64,000 bases of DNA from JAEZAA01 sp964514485 (GTDB lineage: Bacteria; Pseudomonadota; Gammaproteobacteria; Pseudomonadales; Oleiphilaceae), in assembly GCA_964514485.1 (NCBI GenBank), contig CAZEWG010000013.1, positions 1 to 64,000 of the forward strand, read 5' to 3'. Below, in pieces: positions 43,434 to 53,533 of the stretch (its first letter is position 1; each line of letters begins with the position of its first letter). A program made the position numbers and the translations under genes. Under the pieces are notes generated by a model. The model saw only the letters and a program-made list of their open reading frames with translations. It searched no databases and was not told the DNA's origin.

Positions 43434-46400
43434 CTAGGCCTGATTGGTCGTCAGTTGTTGCAAGGCCTGTTCAAGGCGTTGCTCCAGTTCCAGTTTGTAT
43501 TTCAGGTACTGGGTGGTGTGCAGCTGGGACTGGTAGGGCTGCTGGCCCAGGTCATGGGGCAGCCCCAGGTCGGTGACGTAGCAGGGACAGAGGGGCCGGC
43601 CGGCACGGCGCGACCAAAGATAATGGGCGATGGCCGGAAACAGCTGGGGGCCGTAGTCCTGGGCATGGAATTCATGATCGTCCACGAACAGGTCAAAGGT
43701 CAGCTGGTCCTGGTCTTCACGATTGCCGATGGCATGGACTTCCAGATAATCGCTGATCACCCCCACCGGCGGACGGCGTTTCTGCACCTCGATGGCCTGG
43801 CCGGGTCGCTCAATCAATTCGAAGAACTGGATTTCCGGGTCGAGTCGGGTGCCTTCGTCGAGGCTGTGATGCATCTGGCGTCGGTCTTGCACCGCGCAAA
43901 GAAACCGATACAAAGGCTCGAGTAACTGCTGGGGGTCCCGACAGGTGCCGGTGTAGAAGGTCAAGGAACCCTGCTCATCGAGCACGTAGATCTCCAGGGT
44001 GCGTTCCAGATCGGTCTGAACCTCCGCGGCCGGAGGCTCGGGGACTGTGGTGGGCTCCACCAGGGACAGGTTCGGGGTCGGCCTGGATTCTTGCTGATGG
44101 TAAAAAATCTGGATTTTGTCCGGTTCGCCACGGGCGCAAACTGCCGCCAGGCGGGTGTTCTGAAACGCGTAGCGGTCCAGTTTGATGGGGCTGTAGCGAC
44201 GCTGGGGAAGCTGCAGGTGGCGCAACAGTTCGTCGGTCGTTTCAAAGCCCGCAAACAAGGGGCTGCCGTCTGATAGTTGGATCACGAAGTAGCGGTTGTC
44301 GATTTCAATTACATAGCGGGTGTTTTGCGGCTGGCCGAGGCTGAACAGGGCCTGGGTCAGGTCCTGGAGCAACTGCTCCACCCGGCTGGCAATGGCGCTG
44401 GCCCGGGTGGGGCAGAAACAGTGCACGCTAATCTCCGGCATGATGACCTGGTGCCGGGAGCTGAGCACCAGGGTCAGATAATGCTTCAGGCACTGGATCA
44501 GGGTGTCGCCCCGCTCAAAGCGTTGCACGCTGAGCTCATTCCAGCTGCTCAGGCTGAGCAGGTCCAGGGTCAGCACCAGATTGTTGCGCAGTGAACTGTA
44601 GCCCAGGGCATCCGTGCGGCTGCTCAGTTTGTAGATCCCCTGGCGGGTCAGCTCCGCCATGGGGTCCACCCCCACATTCACAAACAGCAGGCAGCGTTGC
44701 GGATAGCTGTTTTGGCGAAACGCCTCCTGCTCCACCGCCGGTAGCGGGAGTGGGAGGGACTGGCGCAGCACCCCGATAATGTTTTGCAGCTCGTACAGGG
44801 ACGCGGGTGTGGTACCGGCCACCAGACTGAGGCTGGTGGTAGTGGTCAATAGGCCGTTGAAGTAGCTCCAGGCCAGCAGTTCGATCAGGCTGGCGGAACG
44901 CTTCAGCACCGGGTGGAACGGGGCATCCTGCGGGGTTGGCAGGTTGCGAAACAGCATCCAGCCCGGTGCCTCGGAGCCGAGGGCCTGGCTGCTGCTATGA
45001 TGAAACGCCAGCTGTTCTTCGCTGAGGTTGGGGGCGATCCCCGGGTTGATCTGTTCGATCTTGCCGGCCTTGCGCTGAAACGCGGCCGACAGCTTGCGGC
45101 CCAGCAGGTTCACGTCTTCCGCCTTGATGCTCGCCTGCTTGACGTGGGTACGGGCATACTGGGACAGAAACCGGTAGCTCTGGGTCAGCTCGTTGACCAC
45201 GATGCGCCGCTCATTCTGCACCTGCGGCACTTTCCACTGCTGGCGATGGTCAAGGCGCTTGAGCTCCGGCGTCTGCCAGCCCCATTCGGCCACCAGCCGT
45301 TCCATCAACAGCCGACGCCAGTTTTTATTGTGGCGATGGGTCGGCACTGACAGGCGCTCGCCCACCTTGAGATAAAAGCTGCGCCGTACCAGTTCCAGGC
45401 GCTCGTGTTCTTCCCGCGGCAGCAGGTACTCCTCCAGGCTGCGGTAGAGCATGACGTAAGGGTCAAGCTCATCCAGGTCCAGACGGTCCTCGTACAGGGC
45501 CTGCTTAAAGCGCAGGCTCAGGCTGGGCCGGTCCGGCTGCTGGGCATAGACCTCGGTCAGCAGCAGTTTCAGGATCGACTTGTAGGGCGCATCGATGCCC
45601 TTGTAGAGCTGCCACATGCCAGCGCCGATAAACTCTTCGGGGGGGATTTTGGGGATGCCGCCCAGGTCGATGTAGTCCTGGCCGCGGATAAAGCGCTTGT
45701 GATCCAGTAACTGGGTGTAGTGCTCGTAATCGGCTTCGTAATAGACCGGGATCAGCCACCACAGCGGGCAGCTGCCGGCCAGCAGGATGCTGGTGCGATA
45801 AAACTCGTCCAGTAACAGGTAATGCTGGGCGCTGCCGCAGTCTTCGTCGTCCACGCCCGCTTGATGACGGCCCCGGCGGAAGTCCTGCTCGTTGATCAGG
45901 AAAATGTGCATTTCCTGACCCATCTCCGCAGCCCAGTCGCAGATCAGCGTGGCTTTGCGGCGCAGTTCAGCCAGTTGCGCCTGAGGCAGGTCGGGGCGAT
46001 GGCACAGCCAGAGATCCATATCGCTGCCTTCGGAATGGGCCACGGTGCCGGTACTGCCCATCAGGAACAGGCTGTGGATATCGGCGACCCGACGAGGTTC
46101 GTCCCTATACTGGAATGAGCGGCTAAACCGCTGGGCCGCGGCCAGTTCGGCCTTATCCGGCTCGTATCCCTGGATGCGGTAGGGAGTCTGGTGGGACACG
46201 TAGCCCGGGAGCAGTGGGTGATTGACGTGAAACAGCAACGGCAATAGCTCCAGCACCACCTGCTGTCGCCCGTTAAGGGCGGCATGGGTGCGCTGGAGAC
46301 GGCCGTGGCTGACTTGACGAAAGCGGTCGCAGATTACCTTGAGGGTTTTGCGATCAACGCCTTCGTCATAGTTGGGCTGGATAATGCGCTGGACATTCAT
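43434..46400 (-). CDS. cyaA: Class I adenylate cyclase CyaA
   Basis: The 988-residue protein makes cAMP from ATP. The N-terminal catalytic half (to about 500) has the nucleotidyltransferase pattern FLMGSTGTVAHSEGSDMDLWLCH with the metal-binding Asp pair, and AEMGQEMHIFLI. The C-terminal half is the regulatory region. I chose the ATG at 46400 (MNVQRIIQPN). cyaA and lptM are only 81 bp apart, without the cyaY gene often present here. Confidence 0.95.
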   Translation of the reverse strand: MNVQRIIQPNYDEGVDRKTLKVICDRFRQVSHGRLQRTHAALNGRQQVVLELLPLLFHVNHPLLPGYVSHQTPYRIQGYEPDKAELAAAQRFSRSFQYRDEPRRVADIHSLFLMGSTGTVAHSEGSDMDLWLCHRPDLPQAQLAELRRKATLICDWAAEMGQEMHIFLINEQDFRRGRHQAGVDDEDCGSAQHYLLLDEFYRTSILLAGSCPLWWLIPVYYEADYEHYTQLLDHKRFIRGQDYIDLGGIPKIPPEEFIGAGMWQLYKGIDAPYKSILKLLLTEVYAQQPDRPSLSLRFKQALYEDRLDLDELDPYVMLYRSLEEYLLPREEHERLELVRRSFYLKVGERLSVPTHRHNKNWRRLLMERLVAEWGWQTPELKRLDHRQQWKVPQVQNERRIVVNELTQSYRFLSQYARTHVKQASIKAEDVNLLGRKLSAAFQRKAGKIEQINPGIAPNLSEEQLAFHHSSSQALGSEAPGWMLFRNLPTPQDAPFHPVLKRSASLIELLAWSYFNGLLTTTTSLSLVAGTTPASLYELQNIIGVLRQSLPLPLPAVEQEAFRQNSYPQRCLLFVNVGVDPMAELTRQGIYKLSSRTDALGYSSLRNNLVLTLDLLSLSSWNELSVQRFERGDTLIQCLKHYLTLVLSSRHQVIMPEISVHCFCPTRASAIASRVEQLLQDLTQALFSLGQPQNTRYVIEIDNRYFVIQLSDGSPLFAGFETTDELLRHLQLPQRRYSPIKLDRYAFQNTRLAAVCARGEPDKIQIFYHQQESRPTPNLSLVEPTTVPEPPAAEVQTDLERTLEIYVLDEQGSLTFYTGTCRDPQQLLEPLYRFLCAVQDRRQMHHSLDEGTRLDPEIQFFELIERPGQAIEVQKRRPPVGVISDYLEVHAIGNREDQDQLTFDLFVDDHEFHAQDYGPQLFPAIAHYLWSRRAGRPLCPCYVTDLGLPHDLGQQPYQSQLHTTQYLKYKLELEQRLEQALQQLTTNQA

Positions 46401-46449
46401 GCCATTGAGTATAGATGTAACTGGCGAGGGCAACGATGCACCGGCGAAC

Positions 46450-46992
46450 TCAAATGAGCGGCTTTTTCAAGACCTCCAGCTGCAAGGACTCGACCTTGGG
46501 GAGCCCAAAACGGGGCGAGGTGGGGAATGGGATCAGCTCTCCGGTGCGGCGATAGCCCCGTCGCTCGTAAAAGGCGATCAGCTCATGGCGCAAGGTGATG
46601 ACGGTCATGTGCATGGTCTGTGCCCCCCAGTGCTTGCGGGCATAATCTTCGGCCTCTGCCATCACCTGTTTGCCAAGGCCCAGACCTTGCAGCCCGGGTT
46701 TGATGGTCAGCATGCCCAGGTAGGCGCCCTGTGGGGTGAGTTCCAGGTGCACAGAGCTGATCAGTTGCTCTCCCTGCCAGCCCAGTAAAAGCAGGGAATT
46801 TTCGGTGGTAATCAGGGTCTGGATTTCCTCGGCGTCGGTGCGCTGGCCATCGAGGATATCGGCTTCGGTGGTCCAGCCCTGTCGGCTGCTGTCACCCCGA
46901 TAGGCGGAGTTGACGAGGGCGACAATGGCATCAACGTCTTGAACAGCGGCGGGCCGAAATGACAGGGGCATCAGGGATGGAGCTGGATTCAT
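46450..46992 (-). CDS. GNAT-family N-acetyltransferase
   Basis: The 180-residue protein has the GNAT core: FRPAAVQDVDAIVALVNSAY at the start, then LGMLTIKPGLQGLGLGKQVM, whose Q-G-L-G-L-G-K loop binds the acetyl-CoA pyrophosphate, and AFYERRGYRRTGE. The substrate is unknown. GAGGAAG precedes the ATG. Confidence 0.85.
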   Translation of the reverse strand: MNPAPSLMPLSFRPAAVQDVDAIVALVNSAYRGDSSRQGWTTEADILDGQRTDAEEIQTLITTENSLLLLGWQGEQLISSVHLELTPQGAYLGMLTIKPGLQGLGLGKQVMAEAEDYARKHWGAQTMHMTVITLRHELIAFYERRGYRRTGELIPFPTSPRFGLPKVESLQLEVLKKPLI

Positions 46993-47061
46993 GCACTTCC
47001 TCGAAAACAGACAACTTGCTTGTTCACACTCGGCGGACCACTGGCCTGGAACAACGGCTGG

Positions 47062-47394
47062 TCAGTGGGGCAGAGACTTGGAAAAAAGATTCATCACGAT
47101 CACGCCGGCGAGAATCAGCAGAATGCCGGCAATGGCCCCCGCGTCCAGCTTCTGTCCCAGAAACAGCCAGGCCACCAGCGTGATCAGCAGGATACCCACA
47201 CCGGACCAGACCGCGTAGGCAATGCCAACGGGAATGGTGCGTAGCACCAGGGAGAGGCAATAAAACGACAGGCTATAGCCCACAATGACGGTTAACACCG
47301 GCCACAGTTTGCTAAATCCGTCGCTGGCTTTCAGAGCGGAGGTGCCGATCACTTCTGACAGAATGGCAACCAGGAGTAGCAGCCAGGGGTTCAT
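47062..47394 (-). CDS. SMR-family multidrug/guanidinium exporter
   Basis: The 110-residue protein has four membrane helices and the SMR signature: the membrane Glu in LVAILSEVIGTSALKASDGF, YSLSFYCLSLVLRTIPVGIAYAVWSGVG and the GxxLILAGV dimer helix. It exports cationic compounds by proton antiport as a dual-topology dimer. The motif set is of the EmrE/Qac type. AAGGA precedes the ATG. Confidence 0.92.
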   Translation of the reverse strand: MNPWLLLLVAILSEVIGTSALKASDGFSKLWPVLTVIVGYSLSFYCLSLVLRTIPVGIAYAVWSGVGILLITLVAWLFLGQKLDAGAIAGILLILAGVIVMNLFSKSLPH

Positions 47395-47469
47395 GGGATC
47401 TTATCCTTACGATGATGAGTAACCCACTAGATCCTGTGGCTGAAAAAGCTCCCGGGCACCCGCAAGGCC

Positions 47470-47955
47470 TCAGGACTCGGGCTTGCCGGCCGAAGGCTCA
47501 GGTGGCAACCCGCTCTTGATCTGGATCTGATAGGGTTTGAATCTATCTTCGCGGATTTTACCAAGTTCAATCAAGTCATAGCTGACGTCGTCAATGGTGG
47601 CGGTGGCAGCTGTGATTTCCACCCGGGTGCCGGCCGGGAAGCAGATGTTCTCGCCTTCCACAAACTCCTCCTGATAGCGTCCGGCGGTGGTGTCTTCCAG
47701 GTAGGTGGCCAGGGTTCCCCGGTGCAAAACCTGCCCCTCGGGGTTCAGGAAATTCATCTGGATTTCCACCAGACCGGCATCTCCGCCACTGAACTCGCTG
47801 CTGATTCCGAAGCGGATCGAGCAAATGCCATGGTTGACGAAGGTGGTCGACAGGTGGCGCAGAGTGACTTCAGGCACATCCTGCGGGGGGGTTGCTTGTG
47901 CAGACACCGCCCAGAGCAGGGTGACTAAAGCGGACAGTGCCAGGGGCTTGTTCAA
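47470..47955 (-). CDS. Exported protein of unknown function
   Basis: The 161-residue protein has a signal peptide ending near AQA (residue 21) and a beta-rich mature domain with two cysteines (HGICSIRFG and GENICFPAG) likely to form a disulfide. The C-terminus is Pro/Glu-rich. I do not recognise the family with confidence. Confidence 0.7.
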   Translation of the reverse strand: MNKPLALSALVTLLWAVSAQATPPQDVPEVTLRHLSTTFVNHGICSIRFGISSEFSGGDAGLVEIQMNFLNPEGQVLHRGTLATYLEDTTAGRYQEEFVEGENICFPAGTRVEITAATATIDDVSYDLIELGKIREDRFKPYQIQIKSGLPPEPSAGKPES

Positions 47956-48114
47956 GGGGCTTCTCCTGTTTCTTGAACAGTGACGGAGCCGAGCGCATTA
48001 AACGATAGCTCCTGTGTTACAGGTGTCGGTTTTACAAGACTAGAGGGAATACTGCAATTTGTAACTACTGTTTGCCAGTCAGATTTGTTTTTGAGAAGCC
48101 GCTCATGAGGCAGA

Positions 48115-48594
48115 TTAGTCTTTCTTCACCACGCTGAGTTGTCCGTCCACTTCCAAAATGGCCTGCTTGACCTGGGCAATTTCCGCCACGCCCTGTTTGC
48201 GTAAACTGGCCGACAACTCTTCCTCCGTCAGCTTTTCTTTGGCCAGGTTGCTCTTAATCAGTGTGCCGTTATGGATTAAGAGGGTCGGTGAATGCTGGTC
48301 GATGCCCCGCAGGCGAGGGAAGTAATACTCCAAAACGTTGATTAGATAACTCCAGAGCATCACCACCAGGATCATCAGCAGTACATCAGGGACGGAGCTT
48401 GATTCACCCACAATGGCATAACCGGCCAGATCGCCCACGATGACCAGGGCAATGATGTCGTTGGGAGACAGGCTGCCGGTATGACGCTTCGGAGCCAGGC
48501 GGATAATTAGGGCGATGGCGAGGTAGATCAGGGTGCCGCGGGTCAGGATTTCCCACAGCGACATTTCCAGGCGAAGCGCTTCAAGCATGGCCAT
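48115..48594 (-). CDS. DUF421-family (YetF-like) membrane protein
   Basis: The 159-residue protein has three hydrophobic helices (about 16-100) followed by a soluble alpha/beta domain. The family pattern LSPNDIIALVIVGDLAGYAIVG and PTLLIHNGTL is clear. Function is unknown. Confidence 0.85.
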   Translation of the reverse strand: MAMLEALRLEMSLWEILTRGTLIYLAIALIIRLAPKRHTGSLSPNDIIALVIVGDLAGYAIVGESSSVPDVLLMILVVMLWSYLINVLEYYFPRLRGIDQHSPTLLIHNGTLIKSNLAKEKLTEEELSASLRKQGVAEIAQVKQAILEVDGQLSVVKKD

Positions 48595-48746
48595 GCCCCC
48601 GGTCTCTGAGGCGCACCCGCAGTAAGGGCGCCCTCAGTGTGGCTAAGGTGTGAGGCAGCCAGGGCTGCGCTTACATTTTAGGCCTGACCGGCGGACAGCC
48701 CCAAAAACCAACCGCTTTTCAGACAACTGGCGGAGGGGTTTCAGTC

Positions 48747-49163
48747 TTATTGGGGTTGTTGCATGGCCTTGAAGATGGCGGCTTGTAGTTCAGACTGGAT
48801 CGCCGGGTTGATATCGGCCATGTAGCTGCCGAACTTTGCCATGGCCGAGCGTCCCACCGGCGAGGCATAGAATTCAGTCAGGGCATTGATTTCTTCCAGG
48901 GTGAAATGACGGGCCATGGCGTTGAGCATGATGTTTTCCAGGCGGGACAGGTCGATTTGTCCCATCACCGAGGAAAACATTTGCTGTTGGCTGGCAGGCA
49001 GCGTGGCCATCATCTTTTCGGTGATATCCGCCCACAGGGTGGTGACCGGCATGACCTCCAGATAGCGCTTGGAAGCTTCGAGCTTTTTCTCCAGGCTGGT
49101 ATCGGCCGCCAGGCTCACATTGGCAAACAGGGCAAAACCAATCGCAAGAATTGCTTTATACAT
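48747..49163 (-). CDS. DUF2059-domain periplasmic protein
   Basis: From the ATG at 49163 the protein has 138 residues with a signal peptide of about 20 residues (MYKAILAIGFALFANVSLAA). A helical domain ending HFTLEEINALTEFYASPVGRSAMAKFGSYM follows, the DUF2059 hallmark. Function is unknown. The frame is open upstream to 49418, but that part lacks family character. Confidence 0.85.
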   Translation of the reverse strand: MYKAILAIGFALFANVSLAADTSLEKKLEASKRYLEVMPVTTLWADITEKMMATLPASQQQMFSSVMGQIDLSRLENIMLNAMARHFTLEEINALTEFYASPVGRSAMAKFGSYMADINPAIQSELQAAIFKAMQQPQ

Positions 49164-49473
49164 AAGTGGACTCTGTCTAGGGCGTTGGGTTGTCGGAGCC
49201 TGAACAGGGTGTTCAGACAGGTTTGTAAACCTGTGTAAGTGAAGCATGAAAAACCGGATAATTCCATGGGTTTCAGCTGAGCTGCTGGCTGGCGGGCGCG
49301 GTTTGTGTGGCCCTGACCCAGGGGCAGGGGGACGAGAGCGGTAGGGGCTTGAGGCCAAGAATGATACCCGGACTCGATGAGTTCTCATTATAATGGCGCG
49401 CTTGGGCAGGCGGTCCATGCTACCGGCCAGGCCTCCTGCCGCCTTTGAATGAATAGATGCCCGGGGTTTTTTT
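49164..49473. other. Divergent intergenic region before the CaCA exchanger
   Basis: These 310 bp hold the promoters of two divergent genes. I see no further gene, repeat or clear operator. Confidence 0.4.
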
Positions 49474-50562
49474 ATGACTGTAATGACGTTTGTTTACCTG
49501 ATTGCCGGTCTGGTGCTCTTGGTGGTTGGGGCGGAGCTTCTGGTGCGAGGCGCAGCCAGGTTGGCGGCAGCCTTCGGCATCTCGCCCTTGGTGATCGGCT
49601 TGACGGTGGTGGCCTTCGGCACCAGTGCCCCGGAACTGGCCGTTAGTGTGCAGTCTGCCTGGTCAGGGGCTGGCGACATCGCGATTGGCAACGTCATCGG
49701 CAGTAATATCTTCAACGTACTCTTCATCCTGGGCTTGTCCGCGCTGATCGTACCCCTGATTGTGTCGCGGCAGCTGATCCGGCTCGACGTGCCGGTGATG
49801 ATCGGCGCCAGCCTGTTAGTGTATGCACTGGCCTATGATGGCGAGCTGAGCCGCCTCGATGGAGCGTTGTTGTTTGCCGGTATTCTGATCTATACCGCGT
49901 TTTTGATCATCAAGAGCCGCCGTGAGCAAAAGGCCGATGCCGGTGACGAATTCGCCGAGGAGTATGGTTTAGATACGCAGCCTAAACCCTATGCGTGGCT
50001 GGTCAATCTCGGTCTGCTCGTTGGTGGGCTGGTGCTTTTGGTGGTGGGCTCGAATCTGCTGGTGGAGGGGGCGGTTGCCCTGGCCCGCGCCCTGGGGCTG
50101 TCGGAGTTGGTGATTGGTCTGACGGTCATTGCAGTCGGCACCTCCCTGCCGGAAGTGGCCACTTCCATTATTGCCGCCATTAAGGGCGAGCGCGATATTG
50201 CCGTGGGTAACGTGGTCGGCAGCAATATTTTTAATCTGCTCTCGGTGTTGGGCTTGGCGGCTCTGGTGTCCCCCACGGCCTTGGCGGTTTCCGCTAACGC
50301 GATCAATTTTGATTTCCCGGTCATGATTGCCGTGGCAGTGGCGTGTCTGCCCTTGTTTTTCTCCGGATATGTCATCAGCCGCTGGAAAGGCGCGCTATTT
50401 TTCGCCTATTACGTCATCTACACCCTGCATCTGATCGTGGTGGCGACCCAGACGCCCGGTTTTGAGACTTTCCAACATGCCATGACCTGGTATGTGCTGC
50501 CGCTGACCGCCGTGACGTTGTTGGGGGTTGGTATCCGCGCCTGGCATTTACAGCGAGGCTGA
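49474..50562 (+). CDS. CaCA-family calcium/sodium antiporter (YrbG type)
   Basis: The 362-residue membrane protein has ten or so helices and the two CaCA alpha repeats: VVAFGTSAPELAVSVQSAWSG with GNVIGSNIFNVLFILG, and VIAVGTSLPEVATSIIAAIKG with GNVVGSNIFNLLSVLG. A charged cytoplasmic loop (about 145-165) separates the halves. It exchanges Ca2+ for Na+ or H+. Confidence 0.93.
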   Translation: MTVMTFVYLIAGLVLLVVGAELLVRGAARLAAAFGISPLVIGLTVVAFGTSAPELAVSVQSAWSGAGDIAIGNVIGSNIFNVLFILGLSALIVPLIVSRQLIRLDVPVMIGASLLVYALAYDGELSRLDGALLFAGILIYTAFLIIKSRREQKADAGDEFAEEYGLDTQPKPYAWLVNLGLLVGGLVLLVVGSNLLVEGAVALARALGLSELVIGLTVIAVGTSLPEVATSIIAAIKGERDIAVGNVVGSNIFNLLSVLGLAALVSPTALAVSANAINFDFPVMIAVAVACLPLFFSGYVISRWKGALFFAYYVIYTLHLIVVATQTPGFETFQHAMTWYVLPLTAVTLLGVGIRAWHLQRG

Positions 50563-50774
50563 TCCCGGTTAACTGATCGACAGCGGGAAAACAATTCTGA
50601 GACAACGAAGATTCCCGGCTGTGGACTTGGCCGGGAGGCATTGTTTTGGCTAGATGGCCGAAAATGACAATTAAAATGGCAGGTTTGAACCTCACGGTCT
50701 GGCGTGACCCTCTCTATACTCGGCAGAGTGCATCACACCAGAAGATGCGGCCAGACACCGCAAGAGAGGAACTC

Positions 50775-51647
50775 ATGAATCAGACTGCATCTTTGCCTGC
50801 TTCCTACTCGATTCCCGTGCGTCATATGGATTTCAACTTTGACGACGATATTCCGGAAAACTGGTTCGGCAATGACCCCTTTCGCACCTTGCTGCTGAGC
50901 GCCTTGTCGGGTACGTTCCCGGAGGGTGAGCGGTTTTTTGTGGATTCCGTGCGCCTCTTCCAGGATCAGATTACCGACCCGGAGCTCCGTAAGGCCGTGC
51001 GTGGCTTTATCGGTCAGGAGGCCCATCATGCCAAGGAGCATGGCGTGCTCAATACCTGGCTCAAGCGTCGCGGGCTGCCGATTCATAAGATCGAGGCCAT
51101 GGTGGGGGAAGGGCTGGGGTTTATGCGCCAGAAGCTGAGCCCCCAACGCCAACTGGCCATGACCTGTGCTTTGGAGCACTTCACGGCGATTATGGCCGAG
51201 TTGCTGTTAAAGAATCCGGAGCTTTTGGAGCAAATGGACCCGCGCATGCGCGCGCTGTGGATTTGGCATGCCATTGAGGAGTCCGAACACAAGGCGGTGG
51301 CCTTTGATGTCTACCAGGCGACGGTGAAGAACTACTGGGTGCGGGTCTCACAAATGGCGTTTAACACCCTGGAGTTCCATTTCTTCATCAGTCTGCATTT
51401 CCTGCGCCTGTTAAACCACACCGGGCATTTGTTTAACTTGCCGCTGATGGCGCGGGGGCTTTATGAGCTGTATGTGTCACCGGGCTGGTTTCGCAAGCTG
51501 GTCCCGGCCTATCTGGCTTATTACCACCCGAACTTCCATCCCTGGCAGCGGAATAACGAGGCCGAACTGAACCATTGGCGTCAGGAGCTGGATCGGTTGC
51601 TGCTGGCCAATGGGCAGAAACCCGTTAAAGCTCAAGGCTCTATCTAA
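50775..51647 (+). CDS. Metal-dependent hydrolase family protein (PF10118 type)
   Basis: The 290-residue protein opens with PVRHMDFNFDDDIPENWFGNDP, FPEGERFFVDSVR and GQEAHHAKEHGVLN, then has WHAIEESEHKAVAFDVY. The repeated His/Glu pairs look like a di-metal site in a helical bundle, as in the family annotated as metal-dependent hydrolases; real activity is not known. AGAGGAAC precedes the ATG at 50775. A terminator follows. Confidence 0.85.
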   Translation: MNQTASLPASYSIPVRHMDFNFDDDIPENWFGNDPFRTLLLSALSGTFPEGERFFVDSVRLFQDQITDPELRKAVRGFIGQEAHHAKEHGVLNTWLKRRGLPIHKIEAMVGEGLGFMRQKLSPQRQLAMTCALEHFTAIMAELLLKNPELLEQMDPRMRALWIWHAIEESEHKAVAFDVYQATVKNYWVRVSQMAFNTLEFHFFISLHFLRLLNHTGHLFNLPLMARGLYELYVSPGWFRKLVPAYLAYYHPNFHPWQRNNEAELNHWRQELDRLLLANGQKPVKAQGSI

Positions 51648-51686
51648 CCTCCATCAACGCCGGAAACTCCTGCCGAGACCACCTGT

Positions 51687-51720
51687 CCCCGACCAAGCTC
51701 CGGCTTGGCCGGGGGCTTTT
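51687..51720 (+). terminator. Terminator after the metal-dependent hydrolase gene
   Basis: CCCCGACCAAGC and GCTTGGCCGGGG form a long stem with one mismatch and a four-base loop, followed by GGCTTTT. Confidence 0.7.
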
Positions 51721-51815
51721 CATTCTGCTCAGGACTTGATCAGGGCTCCTTGATCTCCCTCGAAAGCTGGCTAAATTTATAAATATAAAAAGCACAATAA
51801 ATGAGGGGTTATCCA

Positions 51816-52220
51816 ATGACGTTCTGGCCATGGAGCAGTGAGCTTGAGGTAGGTATTGCCGAGATCGACGAGCAACACCGTTGGCTGGTTGATTTAACCA
51901 ATAAGCTTCATGATGCGTTTCAAGCGGGGGCTGATGACGCCGAAATCGGCGACATTCTTGAGGGGCTGATGGACTATACGATGAATCATTTCATCGTTGA
52001 GGAAGAACTGTTCGATCGGTTAGGTTATCCGGAAACCGACGCCCACAAACAATACCATAACCGCTTTACGGAACAGGTGATGAGCCTGATCGACCGCCAT
52101 GAGGCCGGCGAGGTGGTGGGGGCAGAGGCCCTGGAGCTACTCAAGAACTGGCTCACCCACCATATTCTGAAAGTGGATAAGGCCTATGTGGAGCATTTCC
52201 GGGCCCATGGGGTGGCCTAG
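51816..52220 (+). CDS. Bacteriohemerythrin
   Basis: The 134-residue single-domain protein has the oxygen-binding di-iron ligand pattern: IDEQHRWLVDLTNKLHDAF, H-F-x3-EEELF, HKQYHNRF and LTHHILKVDKAY. It binds O2 or signals it in the cytoplasm. I chose the ATG at 51816, after GAGGGG, over the upstream 51801 start. Confidence 0.93.
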   Translation: MTFWPWSSELEVGIAEIDEQHRWLVDLTNKLHDAFQAGADDAEIGDILEGLMDYTMNHFIVEEELFDRLGYPETDAHKQYHNRFTEQVMSLIDRHEAGEVVGAEALELLKNWLTHHILKVDKAYVEHFRAHGVA

Positions 52221-52366
52221 CCCGCGACCTGTAGAAAACCTGTCTGCCAATCGCCTGCCGGGCTTCGGACGTGAGCCTCGGGCATGGCTGGGGCTGTTCC
52301 TGTCTTTGCCGACTTGCTAGTCTGTGCGCCTTTTGGCCGGGAGCCGGTCGTCTTAGGGGAGCATCT

Positions 52367-52852
52367 ATGTATCTGGAAATCCTGCAGGCAGATTATTCAA
52401 ACCCACGTCACTGCCAAGACCTGATTGAGCTGCTGGATGAATATGCCCGCGACCCCATGGGCGGGGGGCAACCCCTGTCAGCCTTCGCAAAAGCCAATCT
52501 GGCCGCCGCGCTTGCTAAGCGCCCCGATGCCCTCAGCCTGCTGGCCTATCTGGATGGCCGGGCGGTTGGGCTGATCAACAGTTTCGAAGGCTTCTCCACC
52601 TTTGCCTGCAAGCCTCTGCTCAATATCCATGATGTAATGGTTCTGAAAGACTACCGGGGCCAGGGCATCAGCCGCCGGATGCTGGAGCGGCTTGAAGTGA
52701 TCGCCCGGGCGCGGGGCTGCTGCAAGCTGACGCTTGAAGTGTTGGCCGGTAACCAGGTGGCGCGCCAGGCTTATGAGCGCTATGGCTTCAAAGGCTATGA
52801 ACTCGACCCGGCCATGGGGCAGGCGCTGTTTCTGGAAAAGCCACTTCGCTGA
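52367..52852 (+). CDS. GNAT-family N-acetyltransferase
   Basis: The 161-residue protein has the core NIHDVMVLKDYRGQGISRRML with the R-G-Q-G-I-S-R acetyl-CoA loop, and NQVARQAYERYGFKGYEL. The substrate is unknown. GGGGAG precedes the ATG at 52367. Confidence 0.87.
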   Translation: MYLEILQADYSNPRHCQDLIELLDEYARDPMGGGQPLSAFAKANLAAALAKRPDALSLLAYLDGRAVGLINSFEGFSTFACKPLLNIHDVMVLKDYRGQGISRRMLERLEVIARARGCCKLTLEVLAGNQVARQAYERYGFKGYELDPAMGQALFLEKPLR

Positions 52853-52967
52853 TCCGCTGTCCCACTGCCCGGTGAGTGATAACAGGCGGGCGTTGGTTCG
52901 CTATTTTTTGTTCACTTGCCCTTGGCACTGTAGATTAGGTGATCATCTCTGAAGGATCGGTCACCGT

Positions 52968-53522
52968 ATGGACTCGAAAGACTCGACTTCAGCCAGCATC
53001 GGGCTTCCGCTTTCACGACGGCAGCTGCTAGTCGGTTTGCTAAGTGCTTATACCGCCTCCCTGATTCCCTGGGCGCTGGCCCAGGAAGTGCCGGAAGAAG
53101 GGCAGGCTGCCTTTATGGCGCTCTCTGCCCTGATTGCCGGTCGCCAGACCCTGAATCCGGAGCTGGCCCGGCGCATCTACCAAGCCCTCGATCGCTCGGA
53201 ACCTGATTTCGCGGCACGAACCCAGCAACTGCTGGCCTTGATCGAAGAACAGAAAATCGACCCCCTGCAGTTACAAGCCGTTCTGGATGAGCAGTACCCC
53301 CAGTTGGCGCCCATTCCCCGCAAGCTGGCCACCGCCTGGTTTCTGGGGGTGGTGGAGGTGGAGGGCCAGGCCCGGGCGATTGCCTATGAGGAAGCCTTGA
53401 ATGCCGTCTTGGTCGCCGATGTGTTGATGCCCCCCAGTTATTGTTATGGCGCCTATGGGAGCTGGGCGGAACCCCCCAGCCTGAGATCGACTCGTCAACC
53501 TGAGACCCAACCCTCAACCTGA
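52968..53522 (+). CDS. FAD-dependent sugar/alcohol dehydrogenase small subunit (FAD-SLDH type)
   Basis: The 184-residue protein has a Tat-like leader (LSRRQLLVGLLSAYTASL) and then FMALSALIAGRQTLNPELARRIYQAL, TAWFLGVVEVEG and AYEEALNAVLVADVLMPPSYCYGAYGSWAEPP. It matches small subunits of fructose, sorbitol and gluconate dehydrogenases. These chaperone the flavoprotein subunit across the membrane by hitch-hiking on the Tat signal. The flavoprotein gene follows after 11 bp. Confidence 0.87.
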   Translation: MDSKDSTSASIGLPLSRRQLLVGLLSAYTASLIPWALAQEVPEEGQAAFMALSALIAGRQTLNPELARRIYQALDRSEPDFAARTQQLLALIEEQKIDPLQLQAVLDEQYPQLAPIPRKLATAWFLGVVEVEGQARAIAYEEALNAVLVADVLMPPSYCYGAYGSWAEPPSLRSTRQPETQPST

Positions 53523-53533
53523 GGCTTAGAGCC